64,000 nt of DNA from Bifidobacterium jacchi (GTDB taxonomy: Bacteria > Actinomycetota > Actinomycetes > Actinomycetales > Bifidobacteriaceae). The stretch is taken from assembly GCF_009078285.1 (NCBI RefSeq), contig NZ_RQSP01000008.1:22751-86750 (forward strand), given 5' to 3'. Positions 1 through 12,100 of the stretch are shown here, piece by piece; position 1 is the first letter of the stretch; each line of letters starts with the position of its first letter. The notes beneath the pieces are model-generated. The model did no database searches. It was not told the origin of the DNA and was given only the letters and a program-made list of their open reading frames with translations. The position numbers were made by a program, and so were the translations under genes.

Positions 1-1
1 C

Positions 2-2203
<2,202 letters not shown>

Positions 2204-2243
2204 TGATCGTTCGATAGTGGCGGCTTTCACCGCTGACTGAACA

Positions 2244-2275
2244 GGGGTCTCTCCTCGCCGAGGAGAGACCCCTTT
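2244..2275 (+). terminator. Rho-independent terminator after secA
   Basis: A perfect 12-bp stem (GGGGTCTCTCCT paired with AGGAGAGACCCC) has a 5-base loop and is followed by TTT. It lies 40 bases after the secA stop codon. Confidence 0.9.
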
Positions 2276-2314
2276 CGTGTTGCTGTCTTCGCGTGCTCCT
2301 TGACACATGCCCAT

Positions 2315-2453
2315 CACATGCCCCATGGTGTGGGGAAAATCCCATGATGTAGGGAATTGCCCATGATGTAGGGACATAAAACGGCGGAATTCCGCGAAAT
2401 CGCAAAACCCGTTCCCTACACCATGTGAAAATCCCTACACCATGGGGCATGTG
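2315..2453. repeat. 19-bp-periodic repeat array, three direct and two inverted copies
   Basis: A 15-bp unit (consensus CCCATGRTGTAGGGA) occurs at 2322-2336, 2341-2355 and 2360-2374, each start 19 bp after the last. The same unit occurs inverted at 2413-2427 and 2432-2446, again 19 bp apart. The outer arms 2315-2336 and 2432-2453 pair at 21 of 22 positions, and a 12-bp palindrome (GCGGAATTCCGC, 2384-2395) sits at the centre. The array occupies most of the 317-bp space between secA and the convergent LacI-type gene. No convincing ORF crosses it. Function unknown; a multi-site protein-binding region or a long RNA hairpin are both possible. Confidence 0.85.
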
Positions 2454-2520
2454 GCACGGCGCAGTGGCATAACCCCATGTGCGGCAGTATTGTCGTCGGC
2501 GGTTATATGCATAATGCCGT

Positions 2521-4782
2521 TCATTTCACGGTGAAACCCTGCGAGGTGGCGTAGAGCTTGAGGCGGCGCTCCCACTCGTCCAGGCGGTCATCGCTGCGGC
2601 CGCCGGGACGCAGCGCGGGCACGATGAGACGGGCGAACTCAGCATTCAGCTGGCTGTAGAATGGCAGGTTGTCCCAGTCGCGGTTCACACGCGCCGCGGA
2701 CTTGGCGTACGCGTCGTAGATAGGCTGGTCGAAATACGAGTCGCGCGTGCCGCGGCGTGTCAGATCCTCCACATAGCCGGCTGCCGCGGACACGCCGCCC
2801 GGTGCCCGCAGTTCCACCGAGGCCGGGTCGAGCTGGAACCAGCGGATGAACGTCAGCGCCGCCCGCTGGCGGACCGGCGGCAGCTTCGCGCTGATCGCCA
2901 TCGTCGAACCGCCGATCTCCGCGGTCATGATCTGGCTGGGGTCTACGAATCCGGGCGGCAGTGCCACCTTCCACAGGCCCTTGTCGGCCGGATAGGACGC
3001 GGCGAGGATCTTGCCGATCCAGTTCGCGTAGGTCATGGTCAGATAAGTGCCGGATGTGGGCAGCATATAGCGGTTGTCCCACAGCGGTTCGGCCTTGAGC
3101 ACGCCGTCGTCCAGACATTGCTGCAGGAACTTGGCCACGAACCGCACGCGGTCGTCGGTCATCTGGAAGCGAATCGCGGTGTCATTCTCCACCACCCACG
3201 GCTTGGCACCGGCCATGCGGAAGAACGAGAGGTAATGCTGCACATCGGTGGTGTCGAGGATACCCATGTACCGGTTGGGATTGCGCGCGTGCAGGGCCAC
3301 GCCTTCGTCATAGAACTCGTCCCATGTGTGCGGCACGGCAAGTCCGTAGCGTTCCAACAGGTCTTCACGGTAGAACATCGCCGTCTGCGACTGGTCGCCG
3401 GGGATGCCATACAGTTTGCCGGCATAATGGGCCGAACGCCACGACGCGGGGTCCACTCGGGGAGCCACCTCGCGTTCCAGCTCCTCGCCGGCGAAGGCGG
3501 TCAAATCGAGCAGGGCACCGGATGCCGCCAGTTGCGGCAGGGCGGTGCGCTCCACATTGACCATATCCGGTACGGGACGGCGATTGATGATACGTTCCCA
3601 GTACAGTGCCAGCGTGTTCTCCTGGGTCCGGCCCTCAATCGGGTCGATGACGATATGCGGGTGACTGCGCATGAACTCGTTGATGCGCGGCATCGTCTCG
3701 TTGAAGGCGTTGGACAGCATGGTGAGCACCACGGTGTCGTTGGAACGTGTGAGCTCGGCGTACGGGCCGAGCTTCATCGTGGAACGCTTATGCGGGTTCA
3801 CCGAATCCCGTGTCACATACCTTGCCTCAAGCGAGATCGGCTCAGGCCGGGAGGTCGAGCCGCCGCGCGCCGCGTTCACCAGCGCACTCGCGGCTTGGGA
3901 TGCCAGATAGGCGCCACGCATATTGATGGTGTTCAGGGCGGGGGTGAGTAATGCGGACATTTCGATGTTGTCGAATCCGATGACCGAGACATCCTCCGGG
4001 ATGCGAAGACCCCGACGCCTCGCCGCCGTCATGAAACCAGCGGCGAGTGAATCGTTGAAGGCGAACACCGCATCCGTGGGGCGGATGAGATATTGCTCGA
4101 CGGCCTTCATGCCGCCGGAGAGGTTCGGTTCGCATCCCCGTACCACACGGTAGGTCATGTCATAGCGAAACGCCGAGGTTCGGATGCAGCGTCGGCGGTA
4201 TTCGTTCGACCATGAGCTCACGGGGCCGGCGAGATAGGTGATCGACGAATGACCGGATGATTTCAGTGCGTGCACCGCGTCGTCGATGGCCCCGGCCACG
4301 TCCACGGTCACGCTTGCCAATCCCGGAATAGTGCGGTTGATGAGCACGACCGGCTTGACCAGTGTGATGCGACGGATATCCGGTTCGCTCAGGCGCGAGG
4401 AGATGAGCGCGACGCCATCCACGTTGCGCATCACATAGGACATGGCCTTGCGCTCGACCGCCGGTTTCTCGTTGGTGTCCAGGGTGATCAGGCCGTAGCC
4501 CTTTGACTCCAGATGCTCCTGCAGGGCATTGACCGTGGTGGCGTACAGGGGATTGGCCAGCGTGGGCACGATGGCCGCCATCATGCCGGTGGCCGGCAGG
4601 GGAGTATCGCCGTCATCGGCGGTGTCCGGTGTGAGGTAGCCGAGTTGCTCGGCCACTCGGCGAATGCGGAATTCGGTCTTCGCTGAGATTCGTCCCGGCT
4701 GACTGAGCGCCCGCGAGACGGTGGACGGGCTTACTCCGGCCTCGCGCGCGATGTCATAGATGGTGGTTTTGCCCTTGTCCAT
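2521..4782 (-). CDS. LacI-family regulator fused to an extracellular-type sugar-binding domain
   Basis: This 753-residue protein starts with a LacI helix-turn-helix (TIYDIAREAGVSPSTVSRAL, about residues 7-26), followed by a periplasmic-binding-protein type 1 sensor core of the LacI/GalR class (about 65-335). An ordinary LacI protein would end there. Here another 410 residues follow that resemble a family 1 ABC solute-binding protein (about 345-753; for example DQSQTAMFYREDLLERYGL and FIRWFQLD). There is no signal peptide, so the extra binding domain is inferred to be a cytoplasmic second sensor. The ATG is preceded by a GGGGAGA ribosome binding site. It is divergent from the GH115 gene, and its own promoter overlaps four GCAAC repeats, consistent with autoregulation. 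The ligand is unknown; a xylan- or uronic-acid-derived sugar is an inference from the neighbours. Confidence 0.88.
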   Translation of the reverse strand: MDKGKTTIYDIAREAGVSPSTVSRALSQPGRISAKTEFRIRRVAEQLGYLTPDTADDGDTPLPATGMMAAIVPTLANPLYATTVNALQEHLESKGYGLITLDTNEKPAVERKAMSYVMRNVDGVALISSRLSEPDIRRITLVKPVVLINRTIPGLASVTVDVAGAIDDAVHALKSSGHSSITYLAGPVSSWSNEYRRRCIRTSAFRYDMTYRVVRGCEPNLSGGMKAVEQYLIRPTDAVFAFNDSLAAGFMTAARRRGLRIPEDVSVIGFDNIEMSALLTPALNTINMRGAYLASQAASALVNAARGGSTSRPEPISLEARYVTRDSVNPHKRSTMKLGPYAELTRSNDTVVLTMLSNAFNETMPRINEFMRSHPHIVIDPIEGRTQENTLALYWERIINRRPVPDMVNVERTALPQLAASGALLDLTAFAGEELEREVAPRVDPASWRSAHYAGKLYGIPGDQSQTAMFYREDLLERYGLAVPHTWDEFYDEGVALHARNPNRYMGILDTTDVQHYLSFFRMAGAKPWVVENDTAIRFQMTDDRVRFVAKFLQQCLDDGVLKAEPLWDNRYMLPTSGTYLTMTYANWIGKILAASYPADKGLWKVALPPGFVDPSQIMTAEIGGSTMAISAKLPPVRQRAALTFIRWFQLDPASVELRAPGGVSAAAGYVEDLTRRGTRDSYFDQPIYDAYAKSAARVNRDWDNLPFYSQLNAEFARLIVPALRPGGRSDDRLDEWERRLKLYATSQGFTVK

Positions 4783-4815
4783 ATGCTGTCTCCCCGCTCT
4801 TGTCGAAGACGATGC

Positions 4816-4850
4816 GCAACATTATGGCAACCTTTGGCAACAAGCGCAAC
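4816..4850. promoter_or_regulatory. Candidate operator: four GCAAC direct repeats
   Basis: GCAAC occurs at 4816-4820, 4827-4831, 4837-4841 and 4846-4850, at spacings of 11, 10 and 9 bp, roughly one per helical turn. The core TTTGGCAACAAG recurs in front of the ABC importer, and TGGCAACAA recurs in front of the beta-helix gene. It lies between the divergent LacI fusion and GH115 genes. Binding by the LacI fusion is an inference. Confidence 0.65.
4821..4849 (-). promoter_or_regulatory. Predicted promoter of the LacI fusion gene
   Basis: On the minus strand TTGCGC (4849-4844) and CATAAT (4826-4821) are separated by exactly 17 bp, 39 bases before the start codon. The GCAAC repeats lie on top of both hexamers, so binding there should block this promoter. 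Confidence 0.6.
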
Positions 4851-4952
4851 GTGTGTTCCATGATGAACGAATATGGTTCCTGTCAGCGGTTCGGGCGCGT
4901 GGAAGCGCACCGGAACGTACGAAAACAACAGACAAGTTCACTTGGAGGAACC

Positions 4953-6968
4953 ATGTCTATTTCCATCACATCCGCGTCCACGGTGACGGGGGCGACGCCG
5001 TCCAAGGCCGTGGCGTTCGCGGTCGAGGACATCGAGCGTGACCTGAAGGCCACGATTTCGCCGTCCGACCAGCCCGGAGCGGACATCGTGCTCGTCGAGG
5101 GCGCACACAACCCCGAGACCTGGGAGGTGCGTGTCGCCGACGGCAACCTCGAAATCCACGCAGGCGACGACTTCGGTTTCATCTACGGCCTGTACGCCGT
5201 CAGCCGCGAAATCCTCGGCGTCAAGGACTTCTGGTTCTGGAACGACCAGCAGTTCACGCCGGTGCCGACCATCGAGGTGGCCGACGACTTCGCGCTGGCC
5301 TCGAAGCCCACGGCCGTTAAGTACAAGGGCTTCTTCGTCAACGACGAGGTGCTGCTCGAGGACTGGCAGATCGACAACGACAAGGAGAAGCCGTGGAGGC
5401 TCGCCTTCGAGACCGTGTACCGCCTTGGCGGCAACATGGTCATCCCCGGCTCCGGCCAGCGTGGCGAACCGCACCTGAAGCTCGCACAGGACATGGGCTT
5501 CTACATCAACCAGCACCACGCGTGTCCGCTCGGCGCCCGCATGTTCGCCGCCGCCTACCCGGGCGTGCAGCCCAAGTGGCCGGAGGAGGAGCCGCGCTTC
5601 GAGGCGTTGTGGCGTGAGGCCATCGAGGCCCAGAAGGGCAAGCGCACCGTATGGACGCTCGGCTTCCGCGGCCAGGGCGACCAGCCGTTCTGGAACTTCG
5701 ACCCGCGTTACGCCACCGACGAGGCGCGCGGCAAGCTGCTCTCCGACATCATCCAGAAGCAGTACGACATGGTTCAGGAGGCCGACCCCGGCGCCCAGTG
5801 CTGCATCTACCTGTACGGCGAGGCCATGGAACTCTACCGCGCCGGCGTGCTGACCTACCCCAAGCAGGTCGCCAAGATCTGGGCCGACAACGGCTTCGGC
5901 CGCATGGTCTCCCGCCGCCAGGAGAACAACAACCCGCGCGTGCCCGCCATGCCGACGAACGACGGCGACAACGGCATCTACTACCATGCGAGCTTCTACG
6001 ACCTGCAGGCCGCCAACCACACCACCGACATCACCAACGACCCGCGTCTGGTGGCCGGCGAGCTTGAGCAGGTGATCGAGCATGGCGGCGCCGACGTGTG
6101 GATCGTCAACGCATCCAACATCAAGCCCCACGTCTACTTCCTCAACTTCATCGCCGCGATCTGGCGCGACGGCAAGATCGACTTCGAGAAGGTTGCCAAG
6201 GACTACATCGCCGACTATTACGGCAAGGACAACGTCGACGCCGTGTTCGGCCTGTACGAGGAGTACTGGAAGGCCTCCGTGCAGTACGGCCCGAACTGGG
6301 ACGACCACGCCGGCGAGCAGTACTTCAACCATGTGCCGCGCATGCTCATCACCCAGTGGCTCAAGGACCGCAACGCCCCGGCGCAGGACCTTCGCTGGAT
6401 GCACGAGGCCGACACGCTCAAGGAACAGATCACGTTCTACCGCGACCTGATCGAGCCGGCCGTCAAGCGTTACGTCGACCTCGCCGACAAGGTCGAGTTG
6501 GCCGCCATCTCCGCCGAGTTGCGCGGCGAGGAGGATGCCGCCGAGCTCATCCGCGACTCCATCGGCGTCGAGGCCGGCATCTACGAGCACTCCGTGGCCG
6601 CCTCCGTGCACGTGTGCGACGCCCTGCTCGCCGGCTACGACGAGGACTGGCAGCATGCCTTCTACGACGCGGGTCTCGCGGCCGAGGAGTTCACCGCCGG
6701 CGACCGCGCGATGCGCGACCGCGAACACGGCGTGTGGGCCAACTTCTGGCGTAACGACTGCCTCACGGATATCAAGCAGTCCGCATGGGTCGCCGAACAG
6801 CTCATGGGCTATCTGCGCTGCGTGGGCGACGGTCCGCACTACTTCCAGTGGCTGCGTGACTTCTGCTACCCGGAGTGGGAAAAGGACGTGTTCGTCATCA
6901 TGAACATGGAGAACCACCCTACCGACCGCGAGATTTTCAAGGCCATGAAAGCCAAGTGGCAGAAGTAG
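4953..6968 (+). CDS. Glycoside hydrolase family 115 (alpha-glucuronidase-like)
   Basis: The 671-residue protein resembles GH115, whose known members remove 4-O-methyl-glucuronic acid side chains from xylan or xylo-oligosaccharides. Visible family-like blocks are YKGFFVNDEVLLEDW (about residue 125), TLGFRGQGDQPFWNFD (about 235) and YLYGEAMELYRAGVLTYPKQ (about 287). The start at 4953 is chosen because GGAGG lies 7 bases upstream, although the frame is open to 4800. There is no signal peptide, so the enzyme should act in the cytoplasm on imported oligosaccharides. At 671 residues it is shorter than the roughly 850 or more usual for characterised GH115 enzymes and probably lacks the C-terminal accessory domain. 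It is divergent from the LacI fusion and precedes a GPH sugar symporter. Family call good; exact substrate inferred. Confidence 0.85.
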   Translation: MSISITSASTVTGATPSKAVAFAVEDIERDLKATISPSDQPGADIVLVEGAHNPETWEVRVADGNLEIHAGDDFGFIYGLYAVSREILGVKDFWFWNDQQFTPVPTIEVADDFALASKPTAVKYKGFFVNDEVLLEDWQIDNDKEKPWRLAFETVYRLGGNMVIPGSGQRGEPHLKLAQDMGFYINQHHACPLGARMFAAAYPGVQPKWPEEEPRFEALWREAIEAQKGKRTVWTLGFRGQGDQPFWNFDPRYATDEARGKLLSDIIQKQYDMVQEADPGAQCCIYLYGEAMELYRAGVLTYPKQVAKIWADNGFGRMVSRRQENNNPRVPAMPTNDGDNGIYYHASFYDLQAANHTTDITNDPRLVAGELEQVIEHGGADVWIVNASNIKPHVYFLNFIAAIWRDGKIDFEKVAKDYIADYYGKDNVDAVFGLYEEYWKASVQYGPNWDDHAGEQYFNHVPRMLITQWLKDRNAPAQDLRWMHEADTLKEQITFYRDLIEPAVKRYVDLADKVELAAISAELRGEEDAAELIRDSIGVEAGIYEHSVAASVHVCDALLAGYDEDWQHAFYDAGLAAEEFTAGDRAMRDREHGVWANFWRNDCLTDIKQSAWVAEQLMGYLRCVGDGPHYFQWLRDFCYPEWEKDVFVIMNMENHPTDREIFKAMKAKWQK

Positions 6969-6975
6969 CTGTTAG

Positions 6976-7102
6976 TGGCTCCCTCTGACGAGGGGGCTCC
7001 CCTCGGAGCGGGTGGGGGGAGAGATCCAGACGAAAACACTCTCGAGTTCCCTCCCCCCCCCAGTCTCACTGTGTTCGACAGCTCCCTCATCAGAGGGAGC
7101 CA
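6976..7102. repeat. Large inverted repeat between GH115 and transporter genes
   Basis: TGGCTCCCTCTGACGAGGG (6976-6994) pairs with its near-perfect inverse at 7084-7102 (18 of 19). Inner G-rich and C-rich tracts can also pair, and the C-rich arm has a run of nine C (7053-7061). The structure lies 8 bases after the GH115 stop and ends 105 bases before the transporter start. It may end most transcripts, or stabilise the upstream mRNA. The rest of 6969-7207 shows no gene. Confidence 0.75.
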
Positions 7103-7207
7103 GAGAAGAGAATTCGCGGATTTCAGGGTGCCTCCTGAATCCTGAGAGAAAAAGAAAAAACCTGTAGCGGGGTGCCTCCCGCATACAGTAATGGAAAGGA
7201 TGCTGCA

Positions 7208-8788
7208 ATGACACAGCAGGCAACCACCCCTCAGGCTGGCGCGCCTAAGGGACGCAAGATCACGATGGCGAACGCCTTCGGCTTCGGCATCGGCGACTTC
7301 TATGGCGGCGGCTTCGGCCAGATCGCCACCTATCTGCCCGTCTTCTGGGTGACGTTCGCCGGTCTGGCCGTCGACCAGGCGACCTCCATCATGGGCATCG
7401 CCACGATCGTCTCCGCCTTCGCGGCGCTCATCGTCGGATCCCTGTCCGACAACTTCTACAAGTACCGGATCGGACGCAAGTTCGGCCGTCGCCGCTTCTT
7501 CCTCATCGCCGGCATCCCGGTGCTGCTGGTCACGGTGATTGTGTGGGTCCCCGGCCTGCCGGTCTGGCTGTACTTCATCGGCTACGCGCTGTGGATCATC
7601 GCCAACCAGCTGATCATGACCCCGTACTCCACGCTGCCCACCGAGATGACCACGGACTTCAACGGCCGCACCAAGCTGTCCACCGTCCGTATGTTCATCT
7701 CCGGCGTGACCACCGCGGTCATCCCGCTGATCATGACCGCCGCCCTGACCGGTCTCGGCGAACAGCATTCGTACGCCTATCAGGTCTCCATGGTCGGTCT
7801 GATCCTCGCCTTCTGCATCGCCCTGTTCGTGTGCTACAAGTCCACGTGGGAGCTCACGCCCGAGGAGGCCGGCTTCGACGTCAAGAAGATCGAGGAGGAG
7901 GCCAAGCAGCCGTTCGACTTCGGCAAGTGGCTCAAGGGCATCGGCGACGTGTTCGTCGACTACTTCTCCACCCTGCGCATCAAGTCCTTCCGCAAGCACG
8001 TCCTCATCTACCTGCTCGGCCAGACCTTCATGGATGTGTTCGGCCAGACCTGGCTGTTCTTCGTGATCTACAACTGGAACAAGACCGCCGCCTTCGGCTC
8101 CCTGCTGCTGAGCTTCGCGCTCGTCGGCGAGCCGCTCAAGCCGGTCTTCGGCTGGCTGTTCACCAAGCTCGGTCCGCGCAAGATGTACTCCCTGAACTTC
8201 GCCGGCGGCATCATCGGTCTGCTGGGTCTGCTCGGCCTGTGGCAGGCGCAGGGCAGCCTCGCCGACGGGGCATGGACCACGCTCGCCTTCGTGGTGACCA
8301 TCTGGTGGCTCATCTTCCGCGCCATGGTCTGGTTCATCCCGTGGAACGTGTTCCCGTTCATCCCGGATGTCGACGAGATCGTCACCGGCAAGAACCGCAC
8401 CGGCGTCTTCTCCGGCTTCAAGGCGTTCACCCGCAAGCTGACCTCCGGCCTCGCGACCACCTTCATCGGCATCTACCTGGCCTCCACCGGCTTCATCAAG
8501 CCGGCCAAGGACGCCTCCGGCGTGATGCAGTACCCGGATCAGCCGGTCGCCGCGCAGAACGGCATCGCCTTCGTGTGCATCGGCTGGGTCATCATCGGCC
8601 TGCTCATCGCCTGGGCCATCGCGCTGACCTTCAAGCTCGACAAGAAGACCGACGGCATCCTGCTCGCCGAAATCGAGCGTCTCAAGAACGGTGGCAAGAA
8701 GGCCGACGTCGATCCCGAGACCAAGAAGGTCGTCGAGCAGCTCACCGGCGTCAAGTACGAGAAGTGCTGGCCGCAGGCCGCCGAGTGA
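7208..8788 (+). CDS. GPH-family sugar:cation symporter (MFS)
   Basis: This 526-residue polytopic membrane protein has about twelve hydrophobic segments and belongs to the glycoside-pentoside-hexuronide:cation symporter group. Typical features are the N-terminal GFGIGDFYGGGFGQIATYLPVF segment region, a cytoplasmic loop YKYRIGRKFGRRRFFL, and a long loop around residues 215-250. Members carry oligosaccharides, pentosides or hexuronides across the membrane with H+ or Na+. The start at 7208 follows GGAAAGGA by 8 bases. Placed directly after the GH115 gene, it probably imports the substrate of that enzyme, such as glucuronic-acid-decorated xylo-oligosaccharides; this is inferred from context. A large inverted repeat separates the two genes, and a strong terminator follows. 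Confidence 0.88.
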   Translation: MTQQATTPQAGAPKGRKITMANAFGFGIGDFYGGGFGQIATYLPVFWVTFAGLAVDQATSIMGIATIVSAFAALIVGSLSDNFYKYRIGRKFGRRRFFLIAGIPVLLVTVIVWVPGLPVWLYFIGYALWIIANQLIMTPYSTLPTEMTTDFNGRTKLSTVRMFISGVTTAVIPLIMTAALTGLGEQHSYAYQVSMVGLILAFCIALFVCYKSTWELTPEEAGFDVKKIEEEAKQPFDFGKWLKGIGDVFVDYFSTLRIKSFRKHVLIYLLGQTFMDVFGQTWLFFVIYNWNKTAAFGSLLLSFALVGEPLKPVFGWLFTKLGPRKMYSLNFAGGIIGLLGLLGLWQAQGSLADGAWTTLAFVVTIWWLIFRAMVWFIPWNVFPFIPDVDEIVTGKNRTGVFSGFKAFTRKLTSGLATTFIGIYLASTGFIKPAKDASGVMQYPDQPVAAQNGIAFVCIGWVIIGLLIAWAIALTFKLDKKTDGILLAEIERLKNGGKKADVDPETKKVVEQLTGVKYEKCWPQAAE

Positions 8789-8874
8789 TGCTTCTCGGAT
8801 GTGGGAGTGCGGGAGACGTCATGGTCGGTTGACCGGCAATGACGATCACCGTACGAACGGATCCGGATGATGAT

Positions 8875-8934
8875 GAGGGGCCGGTCCCGTGTGCATGGTT
8901 GCAGACATGCGCCCGGGACCGGCCCCTCGTTTTT
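8875..8934 (+). terminator. Rho-independent terminator after the GPH symporter
   Basis: A 15-bp perfect stem (GAGGGGCCGGTCCCG at 8875-8889, inverse at 8914-8928) is followed by GTTTTT. The loop contains a further small GCATG/CATGC hairpin. It ends the GH115-symporter unit. The remaining part of the 378-bp gap up to 9166 holds the operator-like repeat and the promoter of the next gene. Confidence 0.92.
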
Positions 8935-9036
8935 GTGCGCCGCGGGGCCGAACCGGAGCCGCGGGCGTGGGGCCTGGTGTGAAAAGGCCATGCCGTATTG
9001 CCGTCTGCTCTGGTTCCGACCAGCCGGCAGTACATC

Positions 9037-9077
9037 TGGCAACAAATGGCAACCCAAGCCGTGATGGTCGTGTTGCC
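9037..9077. promoter_or_regulatory. Candidate operator upstream of the beta-helix gene
   Basis: TGGCAACAAATGGCAAC (9037-9053) has two GCAAC units exactly 10 bp apart, and an inverted copy GTTGCC follows at 9072-9077. The core matches the repeats at 4816-4850 and 14266-14289. It lies 114-130 bases before the start codon. Inferred to be the same regulator's site. Confidence 0.55.
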
Positions 9078-9166
9078 ATTAGCGTGTAACCATCCTTCCA
9101 CAGTGAGGGGAAGGATTCGTAGCGGCATTGCATCGCATGCAATGCAAACCGAAGAAGGAGAACCAC

Positions 9167-12100
9167 ATGGTATTTGGCGTAGGCGTGAAATCGCGCGCGG
9201 TCGCCGTGGCGGCCATCGGCGCGATGCTGGTGGGAGCGATCGCGCCGATGGCGCATGCCGACGAGCTGCCGGCACGACTGTACGTGGAGCAGGATGCGAA
9301 GGCGTCGGGGACGACGTACTACGTGTCCACGTCAGGCAAGGACACGAACTCGGGCACGTCCGAGGACTCGCCGTGGACGTTGGAGAAGGTGAACGAGACC
9401 ACGTTCAAGCCGGGCGACCGCATCCTGTTCAAGGCGGGCGAGACCTGGCAGGCCACCGGCGACGCCAAGCTCGACTACGACGATCCGACCGCGTTGCTGC
9501 ACCCACTGGGCTCCGGCAATGCGGACGCGAAGATCGCGCTCGGCTCCTATGGGTCCGAGAACGGCTCGCGTCCGGTGCTCAAGGGCAACGCGAAGGTCAA
9601 CGACGTGGTCCAGCTCAAGGATCAGGAGTACTGGGACATCTCGGGTCTTGACGTGAGCAACGAGGCCGCCGGGTTCACCGGCAACGACGAGGGCGGCAAG
9701 ATCGATGCGAATAACGGCGCCCTTGTCGACGACCTGCGCGGCATCCACATCTACGGCCAGGACGCCGCCAAGCTGAGCGGCTTCGACCTGCATGACCTGT
9801 ACGTGCATGACGTGACCGGCGAGGTGGCGTGGATCACGCAGTCGCAGATCGCGAAGGACTTCGACAAGGCGAAGGCGGACATGGCGAAGTCCTCCAACGG
9901 CGTGCTCATGGCCGGCGGCTGGGACTTCTCCAAGCGCACCGGCGGCATCCTCATGGAGACGTTCAAGCCTTCAGGAGAGCCCACCGTGTTTAGCGACGTG
10001 CTCGTGGAGAAGAACGACTTCAAGCGCAACTCGTTCGGCGCGTTCACCATCAAGCAGTGGTACGGCGGCAAGAACAAGTACGCGGCTTGGGACGGACGCG
10101 CTTCGAACGGCTACCAGTCCAAGGCGCGCATGCACACCAACGTGGTCGTGCGCGACAACAACATCGACCAGAAGGGCGTGTACAACGGCGACGGCGTCTA
10201 CCTCACCAGCGTGCGCGGCGGACGCGTCGAGAACAACGTCATCGCCCACCCCGGCGTGTGCGGCATCGAACTGTACTTCGCCGACGACGTGATAGTGGAA
10301 GGCAACGAGGTCTACGACTCCCAGAAGAAGGCGGGCGGCTCCGACTCCAACGGCATCGACCCGGACCGCAACGTGACCAACACCATCATCCAGCGCAACT
10401 ACATCCACAACAGCGGCGAAGGCATCCTGCTGTGCGGCTACGACTACAACACGGTCATCATCCGCTACAACGTCATCGCGGACAGCGGCTGGGCCACGTT
10501 CCACGGCTACGTGTGGGGCGGTCATTTCGAAATCTACAACAACGTGATCTACCAGTCCAGCCGGAGCTGGAACGGTCCGTGGGTGAACTCCTCGAACAGC
10601 GGCAACGACACCTGGCATCTGACCAACAACATCTTCTACTACAACCGCGGCGACGGCACCCGTGCGCCCGGCGGCTACCAGACCGACAAGAAGATCACCT
10701 ACGACCACAACGTGTACGTCAACGCCGCCAAGAACGCCAAGGACGCCAACGCCATCACGATCGAGAACGAGAACCCGTTCGAGGGCGTGCTGAAGACCGG
10801 CAACGAAGAGGTCGGCCTTGACGAGGTCGCCGTCCTCAAGCCGGTGGACGCCAGACTCAATGACATCGGAGTGGCCTACACGCTCGATACGAAGACCTTC
10901 ACCTTCAACTACCTGAAGGCGGACGACGTCACCGCCAGGGACTTCGCCGGCAACGCCGTGTCCTCCACCCCTGATCCGGGCATCTACGAGGTTTCGTTCA
11001 CCGGTGTGGGCGGCACCCTCACCGACGCCTACGCCGCGACGGTCGCAGGCGCCACCGTGACCTTCAAGGATGCGCAGTCCGGCAAGACCTACGCCGCGAC
11101 CACCGGAGCCAGCGGCCGCTACCAGATCGCCGACATCCCCGCCGGCGACTACGGGGTCACCGTCACCGGAGCCGACGGCAAGACGCTGCTCGACACCAAG
11201 GCGACCGTCAATGCCGAATACACCGTGGTCGACCTCCGGGCCGTCTCCGATACCGGTACTCTCGCCGGCACGGTGAAGGACCTCGAAGGCAACCCCGTCA
11301 AGGATGCACAGATCGCCGTGACCGTGGGCGGACGCAAGTTCGACGCGACCACCGACGGACAAGGACGTTATACGGTGAAGGACGTGCCCGTGACCACGGA
11401 AACCGCCACCGCGGCCGTCACGGCCGCCAAGGACGGCTACCGCACCGCCTCCGCGCAGGATGACGTCACCGTCAAGGCCGGCGCCGTCACGCAAGTGGAC
11501 TTCACGCTGCCGGCGATCTCCACCCTCGAACTGGACGCCAAGAATGCGGACATCAGCAACGACGGCCTCACCAAGCGCGACGTCACTGACGGCTCCTTCA
11601 GCGGCGGCAGTTGGGCGGCCTTCGAGAATGGCAAGAACGGCAGCTATGCCGAATACACGTTCAAAGTGCCTCAGAAAGACGTGTACGATCTGACCGTCTT
11701 CACCAAGGACAAGAACAACCGCGCCACCGTGCAGCTGTCCATCGACGGCGTGAACACCGGCGAGCCCATGGTGATGAGCGGCTCGAACAGCGACACCCGC
11801 AAATCCTACGGTTTTGAGGACGTGAAGCTCGGCTCCGGCGAGCACACCATCCGCTTCACCATCACGGACACCGCCAAGGGCAGCCTGTTCGGGCTCGATG
11901 CGCTGACCTACGCAGTGCAGTCGCCCAAGCCGGCAATCGCCGTCGTCGACAAGACCGATCTCGCCGGCAACCTGGCCGAGGCGGACAAGCTCGACGAGAA
12001 GGCGTACACCGCCGTTTCGTGGGAGCAGTTCGCCGAGGCCCGCCAGAACGCGCGCGCCGTGCTGGACGACGCCTTCGCCACCACCGATGAGGTCACCAAG

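Noticed and set aside
4938..6917. Minus-strand 659-codon frame opposite GH115
   Set aside because: No ribosome binding site or domain; the GH115 frame has clear family motifs.
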